DNA of 64,000 nt. Origin: Poecilobothrus nobilitatus (lineage: Eukaryota; Arthropoda; Insecta; Diptera; Dolichopodidae). A program made the position numbers and the translations under genes. The notes below the pieces were generated by a model that worked only from the letters and a program-made list of their open reading frames with translations, was not told where the DNA came from and did no database searches. The DNA is taken from NCBI GenBank assembly GCA_947095535.1, contig OX352774.1:29714496-29778495 (forward strand). The letters are read 5' to 3'. The first letter of the stretch is position 1; every line of letters begins with the position of its first letter. This document shows positions 1 through 14,876 of the stretch, piece after piece.

Positions 1-1134
1 TAGTTTAATCCAACAGTTTTCTTCTTTGATTTTTAGTGCTTCGTGCTTTAGTGCTTTGTTTTGTGTTTTTCTATGCCACAAGTTTTATTTTTATTTTAAA
101 ATATATATTTAATGGTTATATTTTGAAAATTTTAAACAGTAATAAATGAAATTTTTTTTTTGTTTTTGATTGGATTAATCAAATTTTTAAATTCTATAAA
201 AGTATAATTTTAAAGTTTTATTACCTTTAACCCAAAATTTTATTTTAAATAAGAACAAAATATTTATATAAATTACAAATATTTAAATAAATTCTTATTG
301 GGTTTAACAAACTGAATATATAAATCTCTAATTTAGGAATATTAAACAATACCAAATTTGTCTTTTTAAAATGCTGTGAGTTAAAGATTTCTTTTTTATT
401 TTTTTTTTATTAATTTAATTAATTATTAATTTCCTTTTAGGATTCTATCTGTTTACGTAAATTATTCGTACTGATTCAGTTTTGTTTTTATTGAGTCCAA
501 ATTTGTTAAATTATCGTTAAAAAATATCATAATAAATAAAATATATACATAATATGATTTCAATCTACAGATATTATTTTAATTACTGATTTTAAAATAA
601 AATGATATTATTTGTTTTTTTTTTGTATTAATATAATTAATTTTCAAGTTTCAAATATTTTATTGATATCCTGTACTGCTATAATAAAAAAAAAAAAAAA
701 TAAAAATTCAAAATTATTGAATAAGGTAAAAAAAATTAATAAATTTAATTTGTCAAAATAAAATTATTTTATATAGGTTAGATTCGAAGAAGTTTTATTT
801 TTTAATAGAAAAATTGTATTTGTAGATACTTTATTCTCGCAGTTTTTATATTTACGATTTACTTTAATTCAGATATTAAGAATTTTTTTAATTGAAATTA
901 TAAAAGAAAAATGAATAATAGATGTCACTGTCAATGTTTTTTTTTAATTTTGTATAAAATATTTTATACCTATTAGATTCCTATTATTATATAATTTCTT
1001 ACTTTTTTTTTTGTAATTTTACGTAATTATATTTTTTTCTGAGCGTCATATATATATAGGTAAAATATTCTCTTTATTCATTTTTATATGAATTGAGAAA
1101 ATTGAAGAATAATAGATGAATATTGAATATTGGT

Positions 1135-1325
1135 ATCAGGTTCGATTCCCGGCTGGGTACAATAATATAAAAATATAAAAAAAAAATATTCATATATCGC
1201 AATATATAAATACTTAATATATCACATTATATCTCGTATACCCCTCATTCCTATCAGGAAACAGGGGTTATAGCTACCTGGATCATTTATGTACCACGGT
1301 ACCTGTATATAAATAAATAAATAGA
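1135..1325 (+). mobile_element. 5'-truncated tRNA-derived SINE fragment
   Basis: A Pol III B-box-like sequence, GGTTCGATTCC, lies at 1139-1149 and continues as CCGGCTGGGTACA, as in tRNA-derived SINE heads. An AT-rich body follows, then a hairpin (CCCCT...AGGGG) near 1242-1268, and the block ends in an (AAAT)n-type tail near 1308-1325. No A box is visible upstream, so the copy seems 5'-truncated. It could also be a tRNA pseudogene, but the body and tail favour a SINE. Confidence 0.5.
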
Positions 1326-4300
1326 TGAATATTAAATTCAAATCTAATTTTATTTATGGGGATATCTTCAATTTTCTTCATTATTACTGCCTTTCCTTAA
1401 TTTTTTTTAAATATGTACTTATATTTGGCTTCATTTTATTTAAATATATACTTTATTTATATAAAGAATTAATTAAAAAAAAAAAAAATTGTAAACGTCC
1501 TAATTGTTCATCCAATATCAGATCACTTTGTCTGAGAGATGATTCGGCTTGAAAGTTCTGTTTTCCTCAAAGATTACTTTGCCGTAGTGGTATGTTAGTA
1601 AAAGTATGGTTGATTTGGCACGTAATTATTTATTAAATCAAATATAATTCATGTTAGCATACATTTAACATTAGATGAAATTAACACATGTTAGCATATA
1701 CTTATAGTTCAGCTTAAACTACGGGAAACTCGTAGACCAGACACGCAGTCTTAAATTCCGCTTAAGGTATAGGATATCTCCATTTTAAATTATAATTAAT
1801 TATGTATATACTAACAGTATAAAATACATAAGCATAAAAAAAAATTAAACATATTATGTTTATATACTAAATTGTTACAATATCTATAATGTACTTTACA
1901 CTATATATATTTATGTAATTTTTTTCTGATTCTTTGAATACAACCAATATTAATGTAATGATATTATAATATATGTAGAAAAAAAAAAAATAATTAAAAA
2001 GAAATAAAATATTAAAAAAATTTTTTATTTCCTGACATCGTTCCAAATATTTATATCGACCTCAATAAATTATATGACATATAGATACAGTAACTTAAAA
2101 AAAAAAAATAAAAAGAGCTGTAATAGCTTATGTCGTGGTGCGTATAGTTTGTTTAATATACACGAAATTTTATCTCTTGTCTAACATATTGACTATTAAT
2201 TAAGTTGAAACTTAATTGTGTAGATACGAGTATAATAATAATTGAAAGATTCAAAAAATTTCAATTAATAAAAAGTTCTTAAATTATTAATTTTTCTATA
2301 CTATATGGAAAGTATAACCATGTATAACCATATTTTGTATATTTAATTATTTTCTAATTTCATTTTATATTAAAAAACTTATGCAATATAATAATAAATA
2401 TTTTGACTAGCTAGACTAAAAGTTACAAAGTCATCATAGCACCTGTCCTAATAATTTTGTATTCATTTCCAATATCATTTTTTTTTTTTTCAAAATCAGA
2501 ATCATTTGCATTTTAATTAGAAATTCATTTGAAAAAGAAATTCAATAAGCATAAAAACAAAATTAGTTCTAATTTTTTAATTTTCGCCTTAAATTTTAAA
2601 TTAAAAAAAAAAATTTAAATTCAAATATACGTATAGAAAAAATCCAAAGAAATATTTTTAAGAAATAATTCGCCGGAAGTCTAACCCTTTTATAGTTCAA
2701 CAATTTATACATGTTAAGAATTAAAAAAAATTTTTTTTTTTTATCTTTTTTCCTTTCATTTTTGGAAAAAATATTCAGTTATTCACAGGTTATCGATCGA
2801 ACAATATTATAAACGACTTTAAAAAACGTGCTAAAAATCTAAAATTCAATCAGATTCAAAATTTGTTGTCCATATTTAAAAAAAAAAAAAATAAAAAAAC
2901 AATTGTTAAAATGAACAAAAGAACAGAATTATATGAATTAGAAGATCGTAAATATAGATAGGGGGAAAAATAGTGATAAAACTAATAAAGCTTTAGAGGT
3001 AAATTGTATTAGGCATATAGCCGCCGACTTAATAATTAATACGTGATTGCATTAAATAAGGTGAATAGTAAAATTCTATAATTGTTATATAAAATTGTTT
3101 CTAGAAATAACAAAAAAAGACTTTGAATTAGTTATTTACCATATGCCTATGTATTGTCATTTTATTTATGTTCCTTTATTAAATAATTTTATATTGTGTC
3201 TTTATAACATCCGAAAGCATAATATGGAAAGTTAGTAAAAAATTGACAATAAAAAAAAATGTAGCTTTGCCTATGTATAGTCTTTATTGTCCTAGAAGTT
3301 AATTGTGCTGTTAAATCTTGTCAATTTAATGCAGTTTTAAACATAATAATTATGTATATAACATTTACTTTAAAAAAGATTTCTTTCATCGAAAATTTAG
3401 ATTTTTTGTATTAACCGTAACAACTAAAAGTCTCTCTTATAAATAATAACATTATTCCAATGATTTAGAAGCATATTATTATTAAATCATTTATTTATAT
3501 TTTAAACTATAGATTATAATTATTTCTTCTTAACACTAGATGTGAATAAAGAAAAACTTATTATATTAGATTCTAAGAATAGTGTTGAATAAAAATAACT
3601 CTTTGATTAATAAAATGATTAATAAAAATAACTCTTTGTTTTATTTATAGTAATAAAATAATCAATTTTTACTTTTGAAAAAAAAAAGGAAAAAATGTGT
3701 CTATTAGTTTTACTCTGTCCGTTTGTTTGTCCGGGTATTTACACAATTTCTACACCGTTTAAAATAAAGCAATGCAATTTTAACTACGAATAAGCATCGC
3801 AAAAAAATTCCCCCCTCCTTACAGAGCTAGAGCTGCCCAAAGATCAAAAATTGCGTATATTTAAATTGTTGCTGCTTTTATAAACTTTCTAGATATGAGT
3901 TATTTTAGAAAATATCTTTGTGTCGCCACTCATCCAGAAGATGTAAGGCGTCAAAAACTGAAAATTCTCTATTTTTAAACACCTGTCACTTGAACACTTG
4001 TCCAAATTTTTTTGATCTAATATTCAAAAATTAAAGCTCCGACATTATATTTCTGTTAAGAACTTTTTTTTCTTGCATTTATAATTGATGTGGTCCTTAA
4101 TTTTATTATAGTAAGGACTACATCATCGTACAATATCGTATTGAAGCTTGGCATGCAGTTATGCAAGTAATGGAACTAGTTATATCTGTACTATACAAGT
4201 GTAGATATTATAATAATCAATCACAAACGTAGTTATATTCGTAGAATTATATTTGGAATAGAATTTATTTTTATCATTAACTATATATTACAGTTATTAA

Positions 4301-4519
4301 CATCTAATTGGTAGCTCTCAGTATAAATTTTATTTATTCTTTCATAATTGTTAAAAAAATATGAGTTATAAAGTACAATTTGAAAATTATTCATCACTCA
4401 ATTGGTTAGATTTTAATGCCAAATATTGAAAATAAAATAATATAAGTATTATTAAAAAAAAAACAATATTAACATTTTACAATATTTATATATGTAAACA
4501 TATATACTTTAATCATTCA

Positions 4520-4960
4520 TTCATACCCGTGCCAGTCCGTACAATAGTCTCGAGTATATGAAAATTGCTCCTCCGTTTGTAACACCTCGAAGTAAGCACG
4601 ACATATATAAATTCAAGTGTATTGTTTAAATTAAGCTTTATCTGTCCATCCATCTGTTTGTCCGCCAACATAATAATTGAAAAACTAAAACCTCACTTTG
4701 TAGGTTTCCTATTATTTTTGGTTTAGATCCGAGACTATTACAAATTTCTGAACCTTGTTTATATATATCTTCAAAACTTATAAAATTTAATAAAACAAAA
4801 GCTTCAAAGCTATTGGACTAAGGGTTGAGGTTAACCGTGTATTTTTTATATACATATTTTAAAAATAATGAAAAATTGAAAAAACTATATTATAAGTAAA
4901 GTGATAGTATATCGCACTTTAACAATATTAAGGGTTCGTATTGGTATATAAGAGTTGACA
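4520..4960. repeat. Dispersed repeat fragment (TACCCGT...TTTGTAACACC family)
   Basis: The block starts near a TACCCGT motif, has CGTTTGTAACACCTCGAAG near 4577 and ATTCAAGTGTATTG near 4611, then a stretch rich in GTCC and CATC repeats ending in TTTGTCCGCC. The same ordered motifs recur at 55106-55203 and, in reverse, at 58213-58265. It reads as a copy of a multi-copy element resembling non-coding repeats in other fly genomes. A related GTCCGTTTGTTTGTCC patch lies near 3717. No coding capacity is visible. Confidence 0.45.
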
Positions 4961-7900
4961 AGGACAACTAATTTTTCCTGGTTTTTTTTTCAAATTTTAA
5001 AACTATACATATTATTTAAAAAATGCATTAAAATAAAGATAATATGTAATATATGCGTGTAATTATTATCTTTTTATGTACATATATGACTTTTTTGAAG
5101 GTCATAAAGAAATGATCTGCAAACTATTATTATTTTTGTTAAACAGGAGATGAGTTCAGCAAAATAAAAAAAAATTATATATATTATATGGGTATATTGT
5201 ATTGTAAATGATGGGCACATTGCCGCTATGAAATTATCAGATATATTGTATATATATATTGTTATAAGTATTTTATTATATACTATAAAATAAATTTAAG
5301 AATAATAATTGGTGATCATTCTTCTATAATAATATAAGAGTTTCTTAAGTCTATCAATTAAGTGTATATAGTATAAATATACACCATATACAAAAAAAAA
5401 AAAAAATGTATTTATAAAAAATTATCAAATTATCATATGTATTTCTGTTATTAATGTTTGTTAATTTTTTCGTTGTCATGAAAAGCATAATATGCGTAAG
5501 CACTTCATAATATACTTCTTGTAAATCTATTAAACCTTTTAACATCACATTATAGTACCTACATATTACTTTAATTTTTTTAGTTATCAAAACAAAAAAA
5601 AAAACAAAAAAAATAAATTTGACTCAATTATGCGACAACAACATAATAATAATATACGATTAATGTATTTTAAAAGGATGTGTTATGTGCTTATCTAAAA
5701 TTTTTATTCGAATTTTAAATTTGTTTTTTTAAATCATCCGGTTTAACAAGGGTTAACAAATTGAAACAGATTATGGCAAATCAATAAATTATTGCTTTTT
5801 ATATTATCTTTTAAAACGTGTTATCACTCTATATAAAATAAACTCCTACGAGTCTGTTTTTTTCTATTTTTTTGTTTTCTTTGGAATATAATTATAACAG
5901 TAAAACGATTCTACCATCAGAAAATTATAATATTAAAATTTTATTATATAAATGAGAAATTTAAGATGTAATTTAATATATATAAGAACAAGTTTTTGAA
6001 AAAAAAAAAAAAAAATTGATCCAAAAAAAAAAAAAAATAATCTAATTTTAGAAGAATAATGATCATCATCATAATATTATAGATTTAAAAATCATTATGG
6101 AAAGTTGATTATTATTTAAAATAAGAAATAAATTGACTTGTGCTATAAAAAAAATTTTTTTAGCACATTTGATTAATGTATAAATCTGGTATATTATAAT
6201 AGTAGTAACTTATTTCCATATTTTTTTTATGATTATCTTATAATATTTTACTATTTTTTGAAATACCAATTCGTAATGGATTTTAAATATTTAAAGGTAA
6301 AATATTTTTAGATAAGAACACTTGGAAACAATTTGTTTTTTTTTTTTGTTTTATTAATATTCAGATTCGCATAACAAATTTTTAACACTTTAAAATTTTC
6401 ATATTCTCAGATAGAGATTTAAATTTTTTTTTTTTTGTTTTTTAATTTTTTTTTTTGAAAGTCATCATGAAATTCGATTTTTTTTTGTTTGAAATTTTCG
6501 AAATATGAATAAAAATATTTTATTTATTGCATATAATATTAACAACATCTATTGTGATTACTAAATCATTAAAAAGTATCAGAGGGTGTCAATCAAAATT
6601 GTTAATAAAAATATATAATTAGTTAAGTACAGGTTTTCGAGATATTATTATTTATTTTTAAAGCATTAATTTTATGTTATAACAGATAATTACGTCATAG
6701 TATTAAGATACTATTAACTGTTGTGGTGACTCGATTAAAAAAAAAAAAAAAAATTATTACAAAATTTTATTAGGATACCGCAATAACTAGATATGAATTA
6801 GTTATTACGTGATTTTATATAAATTTTTTGTTTTTATTTTTTTCGTCCTGCTTCTAAATTCTAAAAGTTTAGAGTAGCCCTTGTTTTTATTTAAGATTTT
6901 TAATGGCCCTATATCCATTGGCCCTAAAAAAACTTACGGCCCTTCTCATGGCTCTTTCACATTTAAATAGAATAAATTCATTTAAATACGACTTGACCGA
7001 AAGCAACGCGCAGCGAGAAGTAACTTTCTACTTTTAGCTAGAGTAAAGCAACTTTCTACTTTTAGTCGTGTTGAAAATCAATTTCTTTTATTTTTATTTT
7101 ATATTTGTGTTTGGTAATTATTGACAATATATAATTTTCATAACATTTGGTCATAATTTTATTTAAAAAGCGGCGCTAGTGGTAAAATTAGAAGCGAACA
7201 CTGGGTCATCACCTTAAACATATCTTGTATAGTATCGATGTTTACAAATAAAATGCGGGGGCTCCTTGGGAAAACTCCTTGTAAGATTAAATAAAAATAA
7301 TTAAATTTAAGTTAATAGATATTTTATTTATTAAATCGAAAATATTATGTACTTAATTAATAAATGAGAAATTAGTAAGTGATTTCTAAATACATATGCA
7401 TATGTATGTACATATATGTAATGTACCTATATTAATTTTTTTTTTTTACAATATAGTGTTTCGTAATCCTAATTTTAGAAATATGTATACACATACATAT
7501 CTAGGTATATATGAAAGAAAATTTTAAGATAATTAAAATAATTACAAATATATTTGCGAAAAAGAAGAAATATTGAAGCTTAAAATAATGTTTTAATAAA
7601 AAACAAAATTCACTAAGCTTTATTCATTTCAATTTTGCTTCAATACTACATAAGATAAGCTATTTCCGATAATTTTTTGTAAAAATAAAATTATTTAATG
7701 ACTTGAAAATCTATGATTCATTAGAAACTTATGTAGGTATATATATGGATACACAAAAGACAAAAGTAAAACATTTTTGTAAATAATTTCTTCTTTAATC
7801 AAATAAAAATATTTATCTGCAAAAAAAAAAAAAAAATAACAATTCAAAAAATACAAAAAATATAAACTAAAATACCGTAAAAATTATTGTAATTCTTTTT

Positions 7901-10430
7901 TAAATCTGCGAAAAGTAACGGCTATTAATAAAATAAGTACTATGTAAAAAACAATCAGTTTACAGTTTTATTACAAAAAATGTGGGTTCATTACATACAT
8001 ATTATGTACATACATATAGGTACATAATCGTAAAACCTATCTATATGTATATATTTTGTATGCCTAAATGTACATAATATTATGTTTTTATCTATCTCTT
8101 CTTCTAAAATACGTACACATACTTTTAAAATAAAACTTAAAAATCGTAATCGTAATTTACTATACTTATACCAGCTTATACTATACCTAACTAAAATTCT
8201 TTAATTCTTATTTTAATAATAATATATTATATGTACATATGTATGTATGTATCTATCGTTCTACCCGATATCGCTTTTATTCAATTCAAATCGTCATAAA
8301 ATCGTTAAAACAATGAAAAACAAAAAAAAAAGCAAATTACGATGAAAAAAATAAAATAGTAGGCTGTATAGTGTAGAGTGTAGGCGGTAAAGTAACGAAA
8401 ACAAAAAAAAAAAAAAACCGAGAAAAATAACAAGTTGAAAAAATTGACTCCGCTAATCTAAGATTATTATTAAATTTACATCTTTCAAACTCTTAAAAAA
8501 AAAAAAAACAAAGCATTTAAAATGGCCAGGCGTTTTATATTTTTGTTGTTTGCCAAGGTTATATAAGCATTAAAAAAAAAAACAGACCACATACACATTC
8601 ATGTATGTATGCATGTAATAAGTTAATAGCAACTAAATTTACAAGAATATGAATGAAACAAAAAAAAAAAAAAAAAATACTACAACAAAACTAAAATAAA
8701 AAAAATAAAAAAATAGAATATTGACAACTTCTAACAATTGTTGTATATAATTGGTATTTCCTGTACAACAGTTGATTTCTTGACATTAAATAGGAGTTTG
8801 TAGTTGTGTTTTAAATCAAACCGTCAGATATTAATTTTATATTGTATATAACTACATGCCTAATAATATATGCTTTAAATAATATAAGAATGGTGTATTT
8901 TGTGCTCAAATATTGTTTTTTTTTTTTTTTTTTAAGAAATAGAAAATTAGTGAAGCTATTTTACCATAATTTATTATATTAATATGTATCTGATGAAAAA
9001 TGAAGAGTTCATCATTCTAAATTTAATATAAAATATGAAATTTTTATTTTTGTTTTGGGGTTTTTTTTTTTGTTTTTAAGAATTGAATAATTTTACTTTA
9101 AGAAAAACATGAGTAACACATGCAGATAAAATAGATTTATAATGAAATGAAATTAAAGATTGTTTTTATCATACATATTTTATATTGAGGCTTGTTTTAA
9201 ATTTATAAAAGAGATTTATTATATGTATTTATAAAAATTGTCTATTTAAGTCATTTGATAATTAAAAGGTTTGTCACTTTTATCTAATATAGTTAATTAG
9301 AGAATTTTTAAATCTTAAATTAAATCAAATTTAAAAACATGAATAATAAATTAAACAAAAAAATAATAAAAGAGTAAAGAAAATTTGGAAAGAAAAAATT
9401 TGTTTGTGACAATTGCGACAAAGAAATTTATAAAAAAAACTTTAATAGAATTTTAGATTAAATTAAGATCTTTTAAATCTTATTAAATTTCATTTAAAGC
9501 TCTATAATACAGTAACATTGATTAATAATAGTTTCCTATTGGTTTTTATTTATTTAATTAGTTATGATTGAATTGTGAAAAAATCTTTTAAATTTAATCA
9601 GAATATGGATTTTATATATCTGCAGATATAAAAAGTTTTAATTTCTTTGTAATAATTTATTTTGTCTTCTCCTTTCTACTTCTATAAGGAGCATACTGTA
9701 TCCACTAAGTCATTTTTAATTCATATTTGAGTAAGCTTCAGAGCATTTTGTTTTGCCGAAAATAAACTGCCAGCAATAAACTGCCCTCTGCAGATTTTTC
9801 TTTTCTTAGACCAGTGGAGCTCACATAAGTGTTATAAGTGGAAGCAAACACCACAACATGAGATAGTAAAAGGGAACACAATATATCTAGATAAAAAGAT
9901 TGCAGTGTTATTTGTACTTCTTAAACAACCGGCTTCCTCTATAAACTTCTATAGCTGTTGTACAAAACTATTAATCGAAAAATTTTTATAAGCCGCTATC
10001 TATTATCCTTATAAAAAATTATTTTATTTTTATTTTATTATATACATATTTCGATATGATATTAATTATATATACCTATACATATATATGTACACTTAAC
10101 AAATTGTTGGTTGCTATACTTAAATTATTTATAATTAATATAGGAACTAATTATTTTATATTTAAAGATGTACTAAAAATCAAATTAGTTTCAAATTTTC
10201 AGTAGTTTTCAAGTTTTTTTTCTCTGTATGTCCAATATTATTATTATTTTTTTTTTATTAATTACACTTTAAATTATAATTAGGAAACACTAGCGGCCAG
10301 GGCTATCGGCTTCATATGTATTATTTTTTTGGATCATGTTTACAATATTTATTTAATTTTTTTTTATGTGCGTTATATATCTATTCAACTTTTCGTTTAC
10401 AATACGAACATTTGGTTTTATTCTTATTTT

Positions 10431-10725
10431 TTAATTTATATTAATTCTTAGATCTTTATTTACATAGATCATTATTTTATTGAGAAAGTCATGTATTATT
10501 TTGACATTTTTGTTTGTAAGTGAATTTAGGAGTTCTGAACGATTTGTTTTATTAAATGTGGAATAGTGAGTTGGGAAATGGGTTGTGCATTCATATAGGA
10601 TATTTGTGTGGTGGTATCTGGAAATCTGTTGCAAAATTGACAAATAGGCTGAATTTATTTTTTTGAGTATAGGTATGAGTGAGTTAAGATGGTATGTCCT
10701 GTATTTCCATTAAAAACCAATATCT
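10431..10725 (-). pseudogene. Non-LTR retrotransposon (LINE) reverse-transcriptase C-terminal remnant
   Basis: Reverse-strand translation gives GNTGHTILTHSYLYSKK, then a frame change into ICQFCNRFPDTTT, then HTNILYECTTHFPTHYS and NVKIIHDFLNK. The order TGHT..LTHSYL, a CxxC pair, HxxxxC and a final FL segment is the usual C-terminal Cys/His region of Jockey/I-type LINE polymerases. At least one frameshift separates the pieces, so the copy is dead. Similarity is from remembered family pattern. It runs opposite to the formin. Confidence 0.6.
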
Positions 10726-13700
10726 TAATTAAAATTTGTTTTTAATTATAAGAATTGTGTATATAGTTTAGAAAATAAGGTTGGTGTAGTATATAGATTT
10801 TTATTTCAGCATTGGTCCTTTTATATACGTTATGTTCATTCTTAAAAGCATACAAAATCGGACCTTAACGTGTTAGTTTTTTATTTTTTTTTTTTGTCAA
10901 AAATAACTTAATTAATTTAAACAAATTAGTATTTTAATCATTTTTAATAGTCTTTCGTTTTAATAAAATCAATTAAATAGATTTTTAAATGTTATATAAT
11001 AGAACAGGTTTTAAAATTTGTATTACGCCTTATATTTTCGTTTGTTTTGTATTTAATCGTTAAAAAAATTAAATTTTATTTAAAATAAATAATAGATTAC
11101 TACTATACTATCTACTACTCTACTATTAATTTACACACGTGTTTTTTAATTATTTATGTAATATATGTATATATATATATATATATAGTTATATATACAT
11201 AGTTATTATAATATTATTTTTATTTAATTATAAACTATTAACAAAATGTCTTGTGATAACTAATAATGGGTTATTATAGTAGCAACAAAAAAAAAAAAAA
11301 ATAAGATGCTTAATTGATCGAAATTTTAATACATATAGAAAACTTGTTTAATTAAAAATAAAGATATATTTTTTTATTTATTTTAAATTAAATTTCTTTT
11401 TAATACTATTTAATATTATATTTTATTACTAAAAAAAAACAAGGTATAATTTACTTCATAAAACATAGGTGTTGACATAAGACTCCATATTTATTATATG
11501 TATATGTATATTAGAAGTGTCTCTATATATCTTGACTCTAAATAAATTTATTATAAAATAAACCATAAAGACTTGATTATGACTTTTTATGACTCACGAT
11601 AGAAATAAAATATTTTATACAATTAAATTATATAATTGAAAGTGATTGAATCTATTATTGGTCTAGCTATTATTAATGCGATCATGAATTTTATTTAATA
11701 GTTTAGTTTTGTTGTCAATTTTATATAATAATGTGATATTAACATTGATATTTTATTATATAAATTTTTATAAATTTATTTTAAACCATTACAAAAATAA
11801 TAACGCAATGTATTAAATATATTAAAATTTTCACTTTAAACATATCTTAAGTCAAAGTGACACATAAAAATAATTAGGCTTAATATTCATGTGTACTCTT
11901 AAACACTAGATATAACTATTTTATTTTATTTTTTTTTTTGTAGAATGTGTCATTACTTCCGTGTCATATTATATATACATATATATATGTTTGTTATTAT
12001 ATTATGTTATTATATTTTGGCACGTTTCATAACTATATTATATCTCATTGAACATTCATTCATTCAATTTGACATGTTCCATGAAGAATATATTTTTGCG
12101 GTTCTTTTGATTTTTTCTTATTATTCCCATATTTGCTTCTACATAAAATATCACAATCTAATTATTAATAAAAAACAATTCTATAAGATTACATCATAAT
12201 TTATTTTGTGTAAGTCATTTATGAAAATATTAGTCCTAGACATAATAATATTAAATTTTTATTTAATAATTTTTATTTTTGTTTTTTTTTTTTGAGAATA
12301 TAAACGTGCAATATGGTAATTCTAAATTTTAATTATCCATATCTTTATAAATAATATGTGTATTTCATTAAAAAAATATTAAAAAAAAAGTTTTCAAAAA
12401 CGTCTTTTGTTTTCCATCAATTTAACAGCTGATTAAAATACAAAAAAAAAATCTTTTATGGACAACTCGTAACAACTCAAATAAATCACAATGTCGCATC
12501 GCGTATCAAATTTGACCTCGCAATTATTGTGATTTGTGTTGCTTTTCAAAAAAAAAAATAAAAGCAATAAAAAAAAAAAAACAAAAAAGAAAAATTGAAA
12601 TTTATACTTAAGGAAAACAAAATATAAAATAAATATAAATATAATATATGTATTATAAAAAAAAAATAAACTTGTTCCCACCTGCCTTTGTTTATATATA
12701 CTTACAATTTTGTCGAAGATTGTACTAATTTTCTTTTTTTTTTTTTTTTTTTATTTGCTTTTTGTTTGTTTTGATCTTTGGGTGTTCGTTTTATTAACAT
12801 GTTTTTTAAATAACAAAACAAAACAAAATAAACTTTATGAAAAGTAAAACAATATTTGTAATAAGTTTAGAGGTAATCATAGATCTCTCTATATTATAAA
12901 ATACAAATAACTAAAAATAAAAAATTTTTTTTGGATAACATTTTAGTTTATATATTAATTTTTAAGGTTATATCACAGCAACTTAACTCTCAGACTCGAC
13001 TCTTCAATGTCGATTAAATAATTTTCATTTTAAGTTTTTATTTTCTTAATATGTATATTGAAAAGTTTTTTTTTTTTTTTTTATTTTTAATTTATATGTT
13101 TAATGTCATTATTATCCATTTTTTTTTTTTTGTTTGTTTTGTTTGTTTGTAGTTTTTGATTATATTTCACGTGGTTTTATTACATTAAAGCACAGATTAA
13201 AGTTTAAATTTAATCGAAAATTCCTCTGTAATGACAGTTAGTGGTGGATATAGACATATTATGTAGTTTTATTAAAAAATTTTTTTTTTTTTTAAATTAT
13301 ATTTAGATTTTTGTGGACGAAAAGAAAAAAAAAAATAATAAATGGTACAACAGTCTTATTAAAAAAATTAGGTCTCTTAAATTTTATATTTTTATTTAAT
13401 ATTAATTAATAATTATTATATTGTTACTCGTTCATATAGTTATTAATCTTATTTAATATCAGATAACATTGATTCTTTTATATACAAGATAAATTTTGGA
13501 GTGTAAAGACATATATACATAATAATATGTATGTACTTACATATTATTACATACATTTATTTATAAAATATATACTAATATAAATAACATTGATATTTCG
13601 TTATACATTTAGGTGCAAAATAATAACTATGCATGTACAATTTTTCTATTATTTTGTTTCATGTATTTTAGTCTTTATTTTAGATTCCTTTGAAAATTGT

Positions 13701-14876
13701 TCTATATATACCAATATAAAATATTTTAATGATCTAAATCCTATCTTGAGATAAAGTGATAAATGATTATTGCTAAAATATCAAATATGTAATCTCATAA
13801 TTTCTTTTTATGAACAGCAAAAAGATGTTAAGAGTTTTCATTATGTATGGATTTAAATAGAAAAGTACATATTATGTACCTTAGTAATTTTTTTTATATA
13901 TTATTGAGCACTTTATATCGAATTTTGTTATATATGTATTTGTGTATAAAATAACTTAAATTGTAAGTTCCACAAATTTTTGCAGTTTAGCTTTCAATAT
14001 CTTATTTATCTGTTACTTTAATAACTCGGTTACCTTCAATTATAACCTCCAATTATGCTTATTTATTATTTATATTATAGGAATAGACAATATTTCTAAC
14101 AACAACGGCTACTAAGATTGTTCTAGCTTAAGTAATACTGTTAATAATCTTATGTGATCATTTAAATTATTTTATTTGCATTATGTATTTGATCTCAAGT
14201 GGACTTTTTAAGAAAAGTTAATTTTTCAGTCATATTCCTTCTAATTAAAAATGAATGCAATCAATGCCTTGATAGATTATAATCTACGCCATTTACTCAA
14301 CTACTGAAACATCGAGATCCTATTACTATATTTGTTTATTTATTTATTTATATTAATATTAAAAATCACATAGAACAATTCAATATTATTAAACTATCGG
14401 TTAATAATGGCGATAATTAATTACTAAGACAGAAGTCCTTAATTTTTTTAAAAATGCATTGCATACTTTACGGATATTTTTTTTAGTTAGTTGAAATTAT
14501 TTACTTGAGATTTGATTTATTAATATTTTTCGATTCTTTGTAATATGTAAACAATTCTTACATTATTTTATTTATTTAAATCATTCTCTTAATTTTGGTT
14601 TTTATAGTTTTGATATTCTAAAACAATTATTTATCTTCCTTTTTTTTCCTTTTCTTCCTATTTTTTTTTTAATATTTGAATGAAATAATTAATGATTATT
14701 TTTATTAAACTACTTCTATTATTGTGCATGTAGAAATAAAAAAAAATAAAACATAATATTAGATTATTATTATATGTATATGAATAAAAAAATATTTTAA
14801 AAAAAAGTTTCTATAATAATTTAATATAATAATTTTCTATAATAATAACTATATAATTTTCTACTTTCTTTTTCAG

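Larger units (their letters stand above)
1..14876. other. Gene-poor AT-rich region upstream of the formin
   Basis: No coding region is supportable here. The reading frames present are short and made of Ile/Lys/Asn/Phe/Tyr-rich low-complexity sequence. Long A and T runs and TACATA/TATGTA microsatellite patches dominate, for example around 7.38-7.52 kb, 7.98-8.25 kb and the (AT)n tract near 11.17 kb. Identifiable pieces are a SINE fragment near 1.1 kb, a dispersed repeat near 4.5 kb and a reverse-strand LINE remnant near 10.5 kb. Because the formin's N-terminal half-domain is missing and a splice acceptor precedes its first coding exon, this stretch may be intronic to longer formin transcripts. 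That is inference. Confidence 0.6.

Noticed and set aside
1325..1552. ORF with a C-terminal NCKRPNCSSNIRSLC
   Set aside because: The first two thirds are low-complexity; the end overlaps no recognisable domain and the start lies in the SINE tail.
12433..12681. Reverse-strand ORF with a less biased end near 12.5 kb
   Set aside because: The balanced part is only about 35 codons, has no clear acceptor or donor pair, and matches no family; a 5' UTR or enhancer is equally possible.
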